The notes under the pieces are model-generated. The model was given only the letters and a program-made list of their open reading frames with translations. It was not told the origin of the DNA and ran no database searches. A program made the position numbers and the translations under genes. From the NCBI GenBank assembly GCA_030562195.1, contig CM060199.1, positions 39,328,338 to 39,392,337 of the forward strand: DNA of 64,000 nt, in the 5' to 3' direction. This document shows positions 38,101 through 50,900 of this stretch, in pieces. Within the stretch, counting starts at the first letter, position 1; each line of letters starts with the position of its first letter. This DNA comes from Nipponacmea schrenckii (Eukaryota; Mollusca; Gastropoda; Lottiidae).

Positions 38101-41100
38101 TGACTAGGTGTTACCTAATTGACTAGGTGTTACTTAATTGACTAGGTGTTACCTAATTGACTAGGTGTTATCTCAGTATCTAAAACAATATTAACTATTG
38201 TATCTGATGTTAACAACAAATAAATTGGCTATATATACACTGGATTCTAATAATAACTTCTTGATATCTTCATTATTACCACTAGACCCTTCAATAAACA
38301 ATAAATTACAACCAATATTATACTTTTATATACTTCAATCAATATTACTTTCCAATAGAACATCTATATACACAAAATACAACAATGTATAACAGAACCA
38401 TCAATACTAATATCAGAATCTATACAAGAGTTAGAGACTTTTGTTAAAACAAAATAGGATTATAAAAACAAATTTTAAACCTACCAACAACTATTATAAA
38501 ATCTTTTTCAGCAATTCTTCTAGCTGGACCCAAATTTTCTGGTCCCCTTTCACCAATCTCATAGATATCTTCATGTGTTACCAGCCACTTACCTAAAGGA
38601 TAAAATATAAACCATGCTGAACAATAGAAAATATCTTTCACTCATTTGCCAAAATCTAATTCTAAGATCTAACCATGTAACAAATGTCAGTCACAAGAAA
38701 AGATATTGAGTCATCCGTGTTTGGAAGTTGGTACAAACATTTAGTCATTAGATGAATTACTTTTCAATAATCAATACAAAACCAATAGGACTTGTTGGGC
38801 TTTGAATTTAAACTATGGGTATACTATAGATATAAACTTAATACACTCTTATATTATATAAGGCTTAATTATCAGGACTTCTGCAGGCCTGTATAGATTA
38901 ATATCTAATCTTAAAGGGCACATATATATCTATTTTATTTAACTTGTCTTATCTTGAAAATATATTTCAGAATTGAATGAATATTACAAAGTTCATTTCA
39001 ATTTTAAAAACGCTTTGATATGTTAGCTTTGAAAAAGTCCACTTACCATCAAGCAATTTAAAATAATTTAACTGATTTAGGAACATTTTTGAGACATGAG
39101 ATTGTGGGTAGTATGTATCATCAATGGATATGTCATAGTTCTGCCAATCTAGGCCACGGACACTAGAATCTTGTAGTTCAAATCTTCTGACATTGGTAGT
39201 TACAAGAGTTATCTTCTCACCTTCTTTTTTCAACTGAAGTAGGAAAAAAAATTACACAGAAACAGAAAGGTTACATAAATGAAATTGTAATAAAGCGTTT
39301 CGATATCTAGATGATTCTAGTAGGTTCGTGTGATAGTCTGGTGACCTGGGGATTTATCATCATAAGCCAGCTGGTTGACAGGCTCCCGAGGAGATGTTAT
39401 CCATTTGAAAAATGTTTTTTTTTCTTATGTTATGATGGGTAGAGAATATAAATGAAGAAGGTTTAGAATCATGCTGGTCATGTATAATTGATAAAATTCC
39501 CCATGTGAAAAGTTCATTAGCAGCTACCTATGTTTCATCAAAATGTGTTGCGGATTTGGGGTTTTCGTTTTGCAGTTATTTATTTCATGTGAAAAATGGC
39601 TACCTTTATAGTACTCATTCTGTAAGGGATAATCTGTTGTAAGATTCGTAGACCTTTTAACCCAGTACCTATAGCTGGATTAACAGTAGACAAAACAACT
39701 TCTATATCACTGGACTGATATTTAGATGATCCTTCCTCCTTTTCACAATTACCATCAACTGAACAAGATCCTTTCTGATTGGTTAACAGATGTTTAGCTA
39801 CAAAGTCTCTGATTGGTTCATCATTTACTGCACCACCATCATTGGTCTTACTAAAAATATATCAAATGATAGTTAATATTAAAGGGATACTGCGTCTTAG
39901 CATGAACATAACAATTTAGTTCTCAATAATGGTCAATATGAGTATATATTCATCAGTGAACTTAGCTGGTGTCATTATCACTTAAAAAATCCCTTAAAAT
40001 CTGGAAAACTCACAAAAACTAACACAAAATATCCCTTTAACTAAGATAGTTTAGATATTTCACAGAGTTATTGAAAGTTTCTAATAAATCTGTACTTAAG
40101 TTATGATGCTAAAAACTTTGATGACCAATTTTTGTAAAGTTTGAATTTGTCCCATAAGAACTTACATAGCTTGTTATATAATATATTAATTTGAGATATT
40201 AAATAGCATGGATCATTGCAATGATACATATACAAATGACACAGTGACCAAGTTTCAAATGGTAATTTATCAACAGCTTAGTAACAATAATTTTAACAAA
40301 ATTTAAATTTTCTGAAGAATAATTTACCTGGTATCCCACCACCAATGTTCTTTACCAGGTAATTCTGAATATTGAACCTGAACACCAGCTTCATGTAACA
40401 ATCGAATCATTCTACGGCTAAAATAGGGATGTACCGTTTTATCAGCAGCACCTATTCTAACGAACACTGGCATACCCTATATAATGATTTATTTACATAT
40501 TACTACTTAGATTCAGGGATATAGGCTTGTTGTTTATCGAGATCAAGATCAACTGAATCGAGGACTAACAACCTTTCTAGCAATTAATTTACTTCAACTC
40601 TCTTGGCTCAAAACATTATTTCAACCAATTTCCCAATTCTCAACTAGGTCAATACCATTAATACTCACAACCAGGAAGATCATCTATTTGTATTGTGATT
40701 AGATTGTTGAACACGAAAAAATGAAGTCAGACCAATACTGTGTACTCATTCGTGGATCCTGTAGGCTTCTCATCAAACTCATTAAGTCATTTTTGTCGTA
40801 AGGGTTGGGTTAAAAACAACTTTTATATTTCAAAAGCTTCAAGGACAGAAGTTTACTTACTTTTAAATTTGAAACATGTTTATCAGCATCATTTTCAGAA
40901 ATACAAGATTCCATAATAAATTTCACTATTGGATCTGTATGGCTTGTTGAAACATCATGCCTGAAAAAAGAATCAGTTCTAGTGAGAAGGAATGGCAAGT
41001 AAATAAGTTGTGATAAGTGTAAAAGTATGGGCTTATAATTCAAATAAACCATACCTAACCAACACCAACCAACATTCAACTACCAGGATCATAATGAGTT

Positions 41101-43855
41101 TTGGAAGAATGAAAAATACCATAAAGTGATAGCATGTTTAATAATGCTCCCAGGTTATTGAATTATACAGAACTTACTTAAAGAAGAAATTACTGTCTCC
41201 ATATTCCTCTTTCTTTATCCATCCTGCTAAACTGACAAGGGCCATAACTCTATCTGGATAATGAGTAGAAAGATGCCAGGCTCCATGACCACCCATAGAA
41301 TGACCTAATAATTAAAAACATACATCAAGTTTAAAACAGATTAGACAATAACTCAAATAAATAAATTTGACAAAAAAGTCAATAATTCAAACACGTTCAG
41401 CCAAGAATTGCCATAATTGAAAGTTACTAAGTTGATCAATTAATGCAAGCTTATAATTTCATCAATATTGGATGAAAACTTCAGCCTTTATCTTGTCTAC
41501 AATAAATATGAACTGTGAGCAGATAAAACTGGACTATGAATCAACAACAACATACCTGCTACAATTAAATGCTGCGTATCAACTTGAGGTTTTATCCAAG
41601 AGGCTTCCTTCACTAATTCTTGAAGAGCTTCAATTGATCCTAAAGCTGTTAATAAACCAGGACCTTCCCAATTATGGGCTCCATGTCTAAAAAAAGAGAA
41701 ATAGATATTTGAATCAGGCTTCATGTGCTTAACTTCTTCCCAATGTTGATTACCAGATAGGTTTAAAATATAAATAGGCTACAACATTTACCCATTGATT
41801 GAATCAATACCCAAAATCAACTGTTGCTTCATGTAACGATGCCATCAATAGATCAACATCAAATTATTTATTTGATCATCTTAGCAGTATTATATAATAC
41901 AATATATAAGATATTTTTACTTGAATACAGTAAAAAATATTGTTTACATACCTAGTAGGTGCTAACAACCACATACCATCAACTCCAAAAACAAATTCTC
42001 CATTGACCATATATTTATAGCTGTCAGCTTGGTTTTGTGGAGGTACAGTGGTACCGTGTAGGGTTAACATCACAGGGTATGAAAGACCCCTACTCTCCCC
42101 TATTGGTTTAATAACAGCAGCATGCTGTATGGATCCATCATGATCCAAGAAACTAAAAACAACAGACTGATCAATTCTTCGACATCTTAGATTTATACCA
42201 ACAGTTTTACTACCTTCAGACGTAGAAATCTGAATTTCAAAATTAATTCCCTCTTCTTCACATGTTGATGTTACTAAGGTATCTGATGATAGCTTGACAA
42301 TGATTGGTCGAGTCTGTCCAGGCGCTATGGAAATACTGGATTCAATGGCCTTGACCTTAATCATTGAACTCATGCCACCATATCGGGTAATTTTGATATT
42401 TTTCAACCATTTTGTTGTGTGATAGTTTGAAATAGGAAGAGTGAAAAAGCTGCCAAAAATGTAGCCATTGTATAAATCTGGCACGAATTTAGGGTCTAGA
42501 ATTTCAAAATTTGTCTTAATTGCTTTGAATGCGCATTTTATATTAGCAGCGACTTTAGTTCGAATGGGTACATACACCATGTGAACACCCCGCGTAAGAT
42601 GAACAGGAAACCAATATTGTTCTCGATGGTAGACATCACCTGTTAATTGAACATCATCAACATAGAAGGTAGAAACACCAAGACATTGAAATAACAGAGA
42701 CGTATCTTGGTTAACAGACAGATCTCCAACTAACCAACCCTGCCATTCTGTTATTCCTAGAGAACCAAGGGAGCTAACTAAATCATTCCACTGAATTGAA
42801 GGAGAGATTTGAATGATACCATCAGCTTTTCTTTGTTTAACATTCATCCATTTTACTTTGGCTTCTGTCATTAATTCAGAATAATATTCTTTCCCAGAAT
42901 ATCGCGATAACGAAAGATTCCTGATATTGCCATAAACTAGTACTGGATCTCCGTCAAATTCTGTTTTTCCAATTGGAAATGGACCCAGAAAATTCCATTC
43001 ACTGATATATTTAGAGACTTTTCCTTCAAGTTTTGAGGCCTGTTTAAAACAAAAGTTTGTCTGAGATGCAAATTTTTTCCCTTTTTGGTCATATATCGCA
43101 GCTAGAGCTGTCCACATAAAACTATCTTTCGAGTCCGAGATGAGATATTTCAAAAAACAAACTTCTGGATGATCAACATCTTGCTGAAAAAATAAAACAC
43201 ATTTAAAGAATTACAGTAGTAAGAAGAAGCCTTGAGATCAGGGATGTTGATTTAAAAAATTCCCAACCAGACATTTAAACCCGTAAATAATGATCTTCTA
43301 TTATTTTCATCAACAGTGAATGAAAATTTGCACATCTCAGCTTAATTCAACCATTGCCTTGTTGGCATCTATATAATAAAAAGAGAAAAACAGCTTGTTT
43401 CTATGACTATGAAGTAGAATCAACAGTTATATTTCAAAGACTAAACTTACATCAATAAATTTCAATCTTTGTTTATCCAGAGCCTGTCTTGTTATTCTTT
43501 TTAAAGAACATTCTATGTTTGCTTTATTTAATCTATCAACTTCACTTTCTAAAAATTGTTTGGAAGATTTCTGAAATAAAAACTTTAGCTTTGAATATTA
43601 AAATGGTTTTGATTTTTGGCTCTAAATGATCATGTGTATTTATTCACCTAAATGCTTAGCTTTTACAGACCAATGGAAGTAATTAATATGTTGTGCAAGG
43701 TATACAGCAATCATTGTGTTCTGAAGCCGATGAATTACTTCCCTTGATAGAAGTCTTTGTAACGAAAAACGATAAATATAATAACTTACGAATGACTCTT
43801 TCCCTATTGATACATGCAGCAGTAAGAACACTGCCAATTCTACCAACAACCTCAT
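35129..43855 (-). CDS. secreted S9-type alpha/beta-hydrolase, 13 exons
   Basis: Thirteen exons join without any frame error into 955 residues: 43790-43855, 43451-43570, 41952-43183, 41556-41686, 41178-41304, 40861-40960, 40328-40476, 39604-39850, 39047-39233, 38485-38592, 37700-37786, 37073-37251, 35129-35263. Residues 1-18 (MRLLVELAVFLLLHVSIG) are a signal peptide with no ER-retention tail. Residues ~60-430 are a beta-rich N-terminal region. The hydrolase core has the oxyanion HG at 438-439, nucleophile elbow GHSMGG with Ser519, Asp604 in 'GAADKTV' and His636 in 'KEHWWWD', i.e. the prolyl-oligopeptidase order. After His636 about 320 further residues follow, unusual for S9 enzymes, which end soon after the His; this tail ends in a Trp- and Cys-rich segment. 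Substrate is unknown; peptidase or esterase are both possible. No specific orthologue is recognised. Confidence 0.9.
35749..36949. mobile_element. 1.2-kb inverted-repeat DNA transposon, TTA target duplication
   Basis: 34-bp terminal inverted repeats at 35749-35782 and 36916-36949 differ at one base. Both start GGCCGT and end ACAGGCC, and contain 'aaagtaaattgtctgtttta'. TTA flanks both ends (35746-35748, 36950-36952). A 3-bp TWA duplication is the habit of PIF/Harbinger elements, so a non-autonomous element of that kind is inferred. Inside are CpG/GCGC-rich stretches near both ends. Its longest ORF (36136-36351) has no transposase motif. It sits in intron 12 of the hydrolase gene. Confidence 0.8.
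38094..38172 (+). repeat. 19-bp tandem repeat, 4 copies
   Basis: The unit 'ttacctaattgactaggtg' is repeated four times with one substitution, within a hydrolase intron. Each unit contains the near-palindrome 'cctaattgactagg'. Confidence 0.9.
39879..40040 (+). mobile_element. internally deleted TTAA-MITE (162 bp)
   Basis: Starts TTAAAGGGATACTGCGTCTT and ends ATATCCCTTTAA, so both termini and TTAA sites are present, but the centre and most of the right half are missing. It is in hydrolase intron 7. Confidence 0.8.
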
Positions 43856-44947
43856 GATGACAAAACTATTATCATTGCATTATAGAATAAATATTTAAAT
43901 TCAATGAAATAGGGCCGATTCAATTAAATCATTTGTTATTTATGGAAGACATTTCCTGCTTTTCAAAACTAAAGAGCTCTATCAAGCGTTTGCGATTATT
44001 GAATGCTTTAAAATTCGTAAATGTAATTTAACGGCGAGAATTATTATCATATATATATTTCAATCACATCTGTTAAAACTGGAGGTAAATTTTGTAAAAT
44101 AACTGAATCAAACTTGTTAACGACAAACAAAAGAACAAAAGTCTTGTCTTTGGTAGTGAAGTCGCGATTGTCACGTTTGAATTTCTAATGTACTTTCCCT
44201 TTTGGTTAATAGAGACTATTTATCAGGCGAGTCTATATGACCAATTGACATGATTTTTTATCTATTGAAGATGCCGGTTTAGTTGATGAAAATAATAAAT
44301 ACACAATTTATTAACGTATAATTTCTTAAATTATGGAAGATCACGAACAGTCCCGGAATGCCTGGATCACTAAAGGTAATAATAAGGGTAATGCTATGCT
44401 ATGCTATATTTTGTAAACATGCAAAGGCTGTAGCCTAAATATTTTATAAACGTGTACCAATGGATAATATTGGTGAATGTATTTTGCCGATCTCAATGAT
44501 CAATTTAGTCAAAATGATATCATTAAACAAAGCACTGTTTGTTTTGTTATTAATATAGATGATGGATGAACATCAACCCTAACCCATGTTATTACACCAT
44601 AAGGTGCCCAGGCTTGATTTTTAGTGGTCGTTTTGGGCTTTTGTTACATTTAAACAGTCCTCAGAAATACTCAAGCTCTAAGAAAATCGCAAAATACCTT
44701 GAAATATACCTCAAACAAAAAATTTCACTTTTCATTTTTTTTCCGAGCTGGTCTCCAGTCAGTCTGAAAATTGTGTGTCCTGTTGACAAAGTCCACAATT
44801 GAAAATGCGTTGTAGTTTATTTATATAGATGACCGCTATTGCACGACGGGAAGGATAAGTCTTTGATTATCAAGACGAACCGTTTTCCAATATGGCGGGA
44901 CGTTCGTAATTTCTTAAGACATTATTATTTTTCAAACACGGATAATT
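43856..44947. promoter_or_regulatory. bidirectional promoter interval, hydrolase / GNPAT
   Basis: The hydrolase start (43855, minus) and GNPAT start (44948, plus) face away from each other across 1.1 kb, so both promoters should lie here. No TATA box or CpG-rich block is obvious. A possible alternative GNPAT first exon is at 44333-44375. The ORF at 44566-44802 has no family features and no suitable splice phase was found for it. Confidence 0.55.
44333..44375 (+). CDS. GNPAT: possible alternative first exon of GNPAT
   Basis: ATG opens a 14-codon stretch (MEDHEQSRNAWITK) that ends ..AAA G|GTAATA, a usable donor in the same phase (1) as the 44948-44984 exon. It could therefore splice to the exon at 45186 in frame. 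Transcript data are needed to choose; either N-terminus is compatible with the family, whose N-termini vary. Confidence 0.35.
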
Positions 44948-47900
44948 ATGGATACACTTGGATTTGAAGGCTCAAATTTCGAAGGTAAGCTCTGTAGACT
45001 ATTTCTGATTAGCTAACCAAAAGATTTCATGTGAGGCTGTCGGATGATTGTCCGAAACTAATAAAGCCTGGGCCTCTTTAAAAAAGCTTTCTGTGACAGA
45101 CACTATTAATAAATATGAGAAAGTAATTCAAAGTTCTTATTGGGTGATATGTATTTTATTGCATACATGATTCTGTCTATTATAGATGATCCAAAGCTGG
45201 TATCGGGTAAACATAAAGATATGTTTGATGATATATTAGATGATAGAAGACATTCCAGTGATTTTAGATGGTTTACTAGATCCCGAGATGTACCCAGTTT
45301 TAAACTGAATAAACCTCGAACACCAGATGAGATTAAACAACATGTCATGTCCAGTGATAGAGTTAAATACGCCATTGAACAGGTTGGTTGTATACACTCT
45401 AACTGACAATAGTGGTGTGCTTTTCATTAAAAAGATTGATGATGTTAAGGATCATAATATTCAAACATTTTTTAAAATGTATAAGCCAACAGACTCTCAA
45501 AAATTATAATTAGAATGTCCCAACCATGATTGAAGTCTTACCATGAATTTCCTCTTTTAAGATCAATTTTTGAGGTAACGACTGAAATTTCTAAAGTGGC
45601 ATAATGTGTTAATGATAACATTTTTGTATAACATTTATTTTTTCACATTTGTTGATCTTTTGTATTGTAGTATATTGTGACAATTTTATATATCTAAACC
45701 CACAATAAAAATTATTATTACAGGTGTGTAAAGACAGCAAGCTACCATTAGCTGAAGTCACTATACAAGCTAAATCCATACTGGATGAAATGGCACATAA
45801 TCTACGACTAGGAGCTGTACGGTCGTTCGCCTATTTTTTGATCAAGGCTATGAAGAAGTTATTCAAAAGGATCTACGTTAATGATGAAGGTGTACAGAAG
45901 GTGAGACTGTTTTAACTCATTCTTGCTAAGTTTTGTTTCTACATTCCGTTAAATGAGATTCCAAATTTTGTCCATTAAAGTTTTTTTATACTGTCCCATC
46001 CAATATCTTAACTGTTCGTGTAATTTTGGAAAAATTTTCAGGGTTATCTCTGTCTGTAGGGTTATCTGTGTCTGTAGGGTTATCTGTATCTGTAAGGTTA
46101 TCTGTATCTGTAGGGTTATCTGTGTCTGTAGGGTTATTTGTATCTCTAATGTTATCTGTATCTGTAGGGTTATCTCTGTCTTTAGGGTTATCTGTATCTG
46201 TAAGGTTATCTGTATCTGTAAGGTTATCTGTGTCTGTAAGGTTATCTGTATTTGTAAGATTATCTGCATCTGTAAGGTTATCTGTATCTGTAAGGTTATC
46301 TGTATGTGTAAGGTTATCTGTATATGTAAGGTTATCTGTATCTGTAAGGTTATCTGTATCTGTAGGGTAATTTGTGTCTGTAGGGTTATCTGTATCTCTA
46401 ATGTTATCTGTATCTGTAGGGTTATCTCTGTAGGGTTATCTGCATCTATAAGGTTATATGTATCTGTAATGTTATCTGTGTTTTTAAGGTTATCTGCATC
46501 TGTAAGGTTATCTGTGTCTAACAAAATATCTGTGTCTGTAGGGTTATCTGTATATGTAAGGTTATCTGTATGTGTAAGGTTATCTGTATCTGTAAGGTTA
46601 TCTGTGTCTGTAAGTTTATCTGTGTCTGTAAGGTGCTCTATGGCTGTGTAGGTTATCTATGTCTGTACAGTTATCCTGTCTGTAGGGTTATCTGTATCTA
46701 TAGGGTTATCTGTGTCTGTTAGGTTATCCATGCCTGAAGGGTTATTAGTGTCTGTGAACCTTTATATAATATAACATTGATCTTGTTTTATAGGTACGGG
46801 AGATAATCAAAGACTACCCAATACTTGTCATGCCTACACACAGAAGTTATTTAGATTTTTTATTGGTATCCTTTATATTCTATAATTATGATCTTCCTCT
46901 ACCAGCTATTGCTGCTGCCATGGGTAAGACTGCTTCTTTAGTCTTATAACTTATAACAATGGCATATATTATAACAAATAACAATGTGTAAGGCTTATTA
47001 CTTATAACAAAGTCATTATTATTTTTAAAAATAGATTAATACCCAAAAGTGTGATAATCAACCATTAAAGATGTGAAACTGGAACTTAACAATATGTAGC
47101 ACATATTGTACCATCTGTAGTATCATATATAGTGCCATCTATAGTACTGTCTATAGTACCATCTATAGTGCCTATCCATTTTAGTACATCTTTTAGTACT
47201 GTCTATAGTACCATCTATAGTGGCCATCTATAGGACCGTCTATATATGCCATCTATAGTACCATCTATAGTACATCTATAGTGCCATCTATAGTACTGTC
47301 TATAGTACCATCTATAGTCCTCTATAGTACCTTATAGTACCATCTGTAGTACCGTCTATAGTACATTCTATAGTACCATCTATAGTACCATCTATAGTGC
47401 CATCTATATTACTGTCTATAGGACCGTCTATAGAACCGTCTATAATACATTCTATAGTACCATCTATAGTACATTTGTAGTCTATAGACCGTCTATAGGG
47501 ACCGTCTATAGTACCGTCTATAGTACTGTCTTTAGTACTGTCTATAATGCCATCTATAGTCACTGAAGTACTTCTATAGTACCATCTATATATGTACCAT
47601 CTATAGATACATCTATAGTACATTTATATGTCTGATGGCTAAATACGACAAGAATCAATAACCTCTTCAACCGATTATATAAATTCTATATTTTGTTTAT
47701 TCCTTGGGTAGAAATTCTTTAGACTGTTATTGACAATAGTACATTATCAAGACAGTTCTGGTATATCAGTTATATTGGGCTGTATACTAATCTTAGTCAC
47801 AGTCTAAGTGTAATCCATGTATCTTTTATAGTCTAAGGAACCATAGAACATTCAGAAATCATACGCTATTAGGTATGTATTCAATTTTAGATATTATTCC

Positions 47901-50900
47901 TTGGATGACAACATATGAAAAATATTCAAACAGTCTGTATTCTATTATACCCATGAATCTAAATCTCAGTCATTTTAGTAAGATTCACTATATATTTATA
48001 TCTATTGAACCTTGATATTAGACAAATATAGCTGATTATACATTTAGAATTGGTCAGGATGAGACACTATAAATAACACCATTATGTATTTTACATTTAA
48101 ATGAACTAAGATTCAAAGGTCTAATAACACACTATATATCTATTAACTCATTACTTTAATTAAGGGAATACTTTCTTAGACTGAATATAACATTGAATTG
48201 GTCAATAAGAGTATATATTCACCAGTTAGACTTACCAGGTGTCATGACTAAAGAATATGAATCTCTATATAACATGATATATCTATTAAAACTAAGTAAT
48301 TATTGAAAAACATTTCTAACTTAAACTTGTGTCAATAAGAGTATATATTCACCAGTTAGTTTTACCAGGTGTCATGAACTGACAGAATAGAATCTCTATA
48401 TAACATGATATTTCTATTAAACTAACTTATTATTGAAAAACACTTTTACACTTCTAACTTAAACTTGGTCAATAAGAGTATATATTCATCAGTTGGACTT
48501 ACCAGGTGTCATGACTAAAGAATATAATCTCTATATAACATGATATATCTATTAAACTAAGTAATTATTGAAAAACATTTCTAACTTAAACTTGGTCAAT
48601 AAGAGTATATATTCACCAGTTAGGGTTACTTGGTTTCATGACTAAAGAATAGAATCTCTATATAACATGATATATCTATTAAACTTGGTCAATAAGAGTA
48701 TATATTCATCAGTTAGACTTACCAGGTGTCATGACTATAGAATAGAATTCTGTATAACATGATATAACTAATTAACTTATAATTATTAATTATTGAAAAA
48801 AGCTAATGTTTTTTCTAATATAACTTTTATATAAGTCATCAAAGACTTTGTTATTATTTCTGTTATTTCAATGATATTTTATATTTCTAGGAATGTTACA
48901 AGCATCATTAGAAACATATTTTAAATCCCATACTCCAGATATTATGATTATACCTATTAGTATTAGCTATGACAGGGTTTTAGAAGAAAGTCTATATGCG
49001 TATGAATTATTAGGTGTGCCTAAACCTAAAGAATCAACTTCAGTAAGTATGAACTAGTATGCTATAGTATGCTTTCTCTTCTAGACACCTGATACCACTT
49101 TTCATTATGATATACTTACTCTTCTAGACACCTGATACCACTTTTCATTATGAAATACTTACTCTTCTAGACACCTGATACCACTTTTCATTATGAAATA
49201 CTTACTCTTCTAGACACCTGATACCACTTTCATTATGATATACTTACTCTTCTAGACACCTGATACCACTTTTCATTATGATATACTAACTCTTCTAGAC
49301 ACCTGATACCACTTTTCATTATGATATACTAACTCTTCTAGACACCTGATACCACTTTTCATTATGAAATACTTACTCTTCTAGACACCTGATACCACTT
49401 TTAATTATGAAATTCTTAATAACATATAATCGATATAATTCCTTCATATGAAAAGTTCATTAGCTGCTACCTATATTTTGCCTAAAATGTTTTTTGGTTC
49501 GGATTTCGTTTGCAGTTCAGATCATTTGTTCATTTATTTACCATCAGTAAGGATTGCCAGGTTGTCTTCACTTAGTCTGTGTTTCCAATAAAGAGTTACC
49601 TTTCACATGAACTAAAACTATTCCCTTTTAGCTGTCACAATTTATTAAATGTATAAAGGAACACAAGGGAATAACAAAGTACACCCTTTAAGGTGTCACA
49701 CTTCTTTAATAAAAGGAACCACTTAATAACAAGGTACATAACACACTTCTTTAATAACAAGGTACATAACACACTTCTTTAATAACAAGGTACATAACAC
49801 ACTCTTTAATAACAAGGTACATAACACACTTCTTTAATAACAAGGTACATAACACACTTCTTTAATAACAAGGTACATAACACACTTCTTTAATAACAAG
49901 GTACATAACACACTTCTTTAATAACAAGTATATAACACACTTCTTTAATAACAAGGTACATAACACACTTCTTTAATAACAAGGTACATAACACACTTCT
50001 TTAATAACAAGGTACATAACACACTTCTTTAATAAATATATAACACAATCTTTAAAAACAAGGTACATAACACACTTCTTTAATAACAAGGTACAATAAC
50101 ACACTTCTTTAATAACAAGGTACATAACACACTTCTTTAATAACAAGGTACATAACACACTTCTTTAATAACAAGGTATATAACACACTTCTTTAATAAC
50201 AAGGTACATAACACACTTCTTTAATAACAAGGTACATAACACACTTCTTTAATAACAAGGTACATAACACACTTCTTTAATAACAAGGTACATAACACAC
50301 TTCTTTAATAACAAGGTACATAACACACTTCTTTAATAACAAGGTACATAACACACTTCTTTAATAACAAGGTACATAACACACTTCTTTAATAACAAGG
50401 TACATAACACACTTCTTTAATAACAAGGTACATAACACACTTCTTTAATAACAATGTACATAACACACTTCTTTAATAACAAGGTATATAACACACTTCT
50501 TTAATAACAAGGTACATAACACACTTCTTTAATAACAAGGTACATAATACACTTCTTTAATAACAAGGTACATAAAACACTTCTTTAATAACAATGTACA
50601 TAACACACTTCTTTAATAACAAGGTACATAACACCCCTTTAATAACAATGTACATAACACACTTCTTTAATAACTGTAGATGAGTAGGTTAATGCCCCTG
50701 TCCATTGGCAAAATTTCCCTCAAAGCACACTTCATGGTGTTGCCCGACTATAAGTTGCAGAAGAGTAGGATGTAAAACTCAATTCATTTTATTTCTACCA
50801 GGGTTTATTAAAAGCAAGAAGTATACTTCAAGAAGACTTTGGTTGTGTTCACATGTTTTTTGGTGATCCTATTTCTATAAGACAGTATTCGGATGGTAAA

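Noticed and set aside
44566..44802. 78-codon ORF between the divergent genes
   Set aside because: No family features, and no evidence of a fitting splice site; it may only overlap the GNPAT 5' region.
45949..46651. Long overlapping ORFs on both strands (191 and 232 codons)
   Set aside because: They are an 18-bp tandem repeat read in frame; period divisible by three keeps them open. They lie in a GNPAT intron.
47312..47623. 103-codon minus-strand ORF rich in TIDGTIDG
   Set aside because: Product of the 12-bp repeat in GNPAT intron 4.
49973..50158. Minus-strand ORF repeating '[13 protein letters not shown]'
   Set aside because: Translation of the 29-bp minisatellite; intronic and in the wrong strand for GNPAT.
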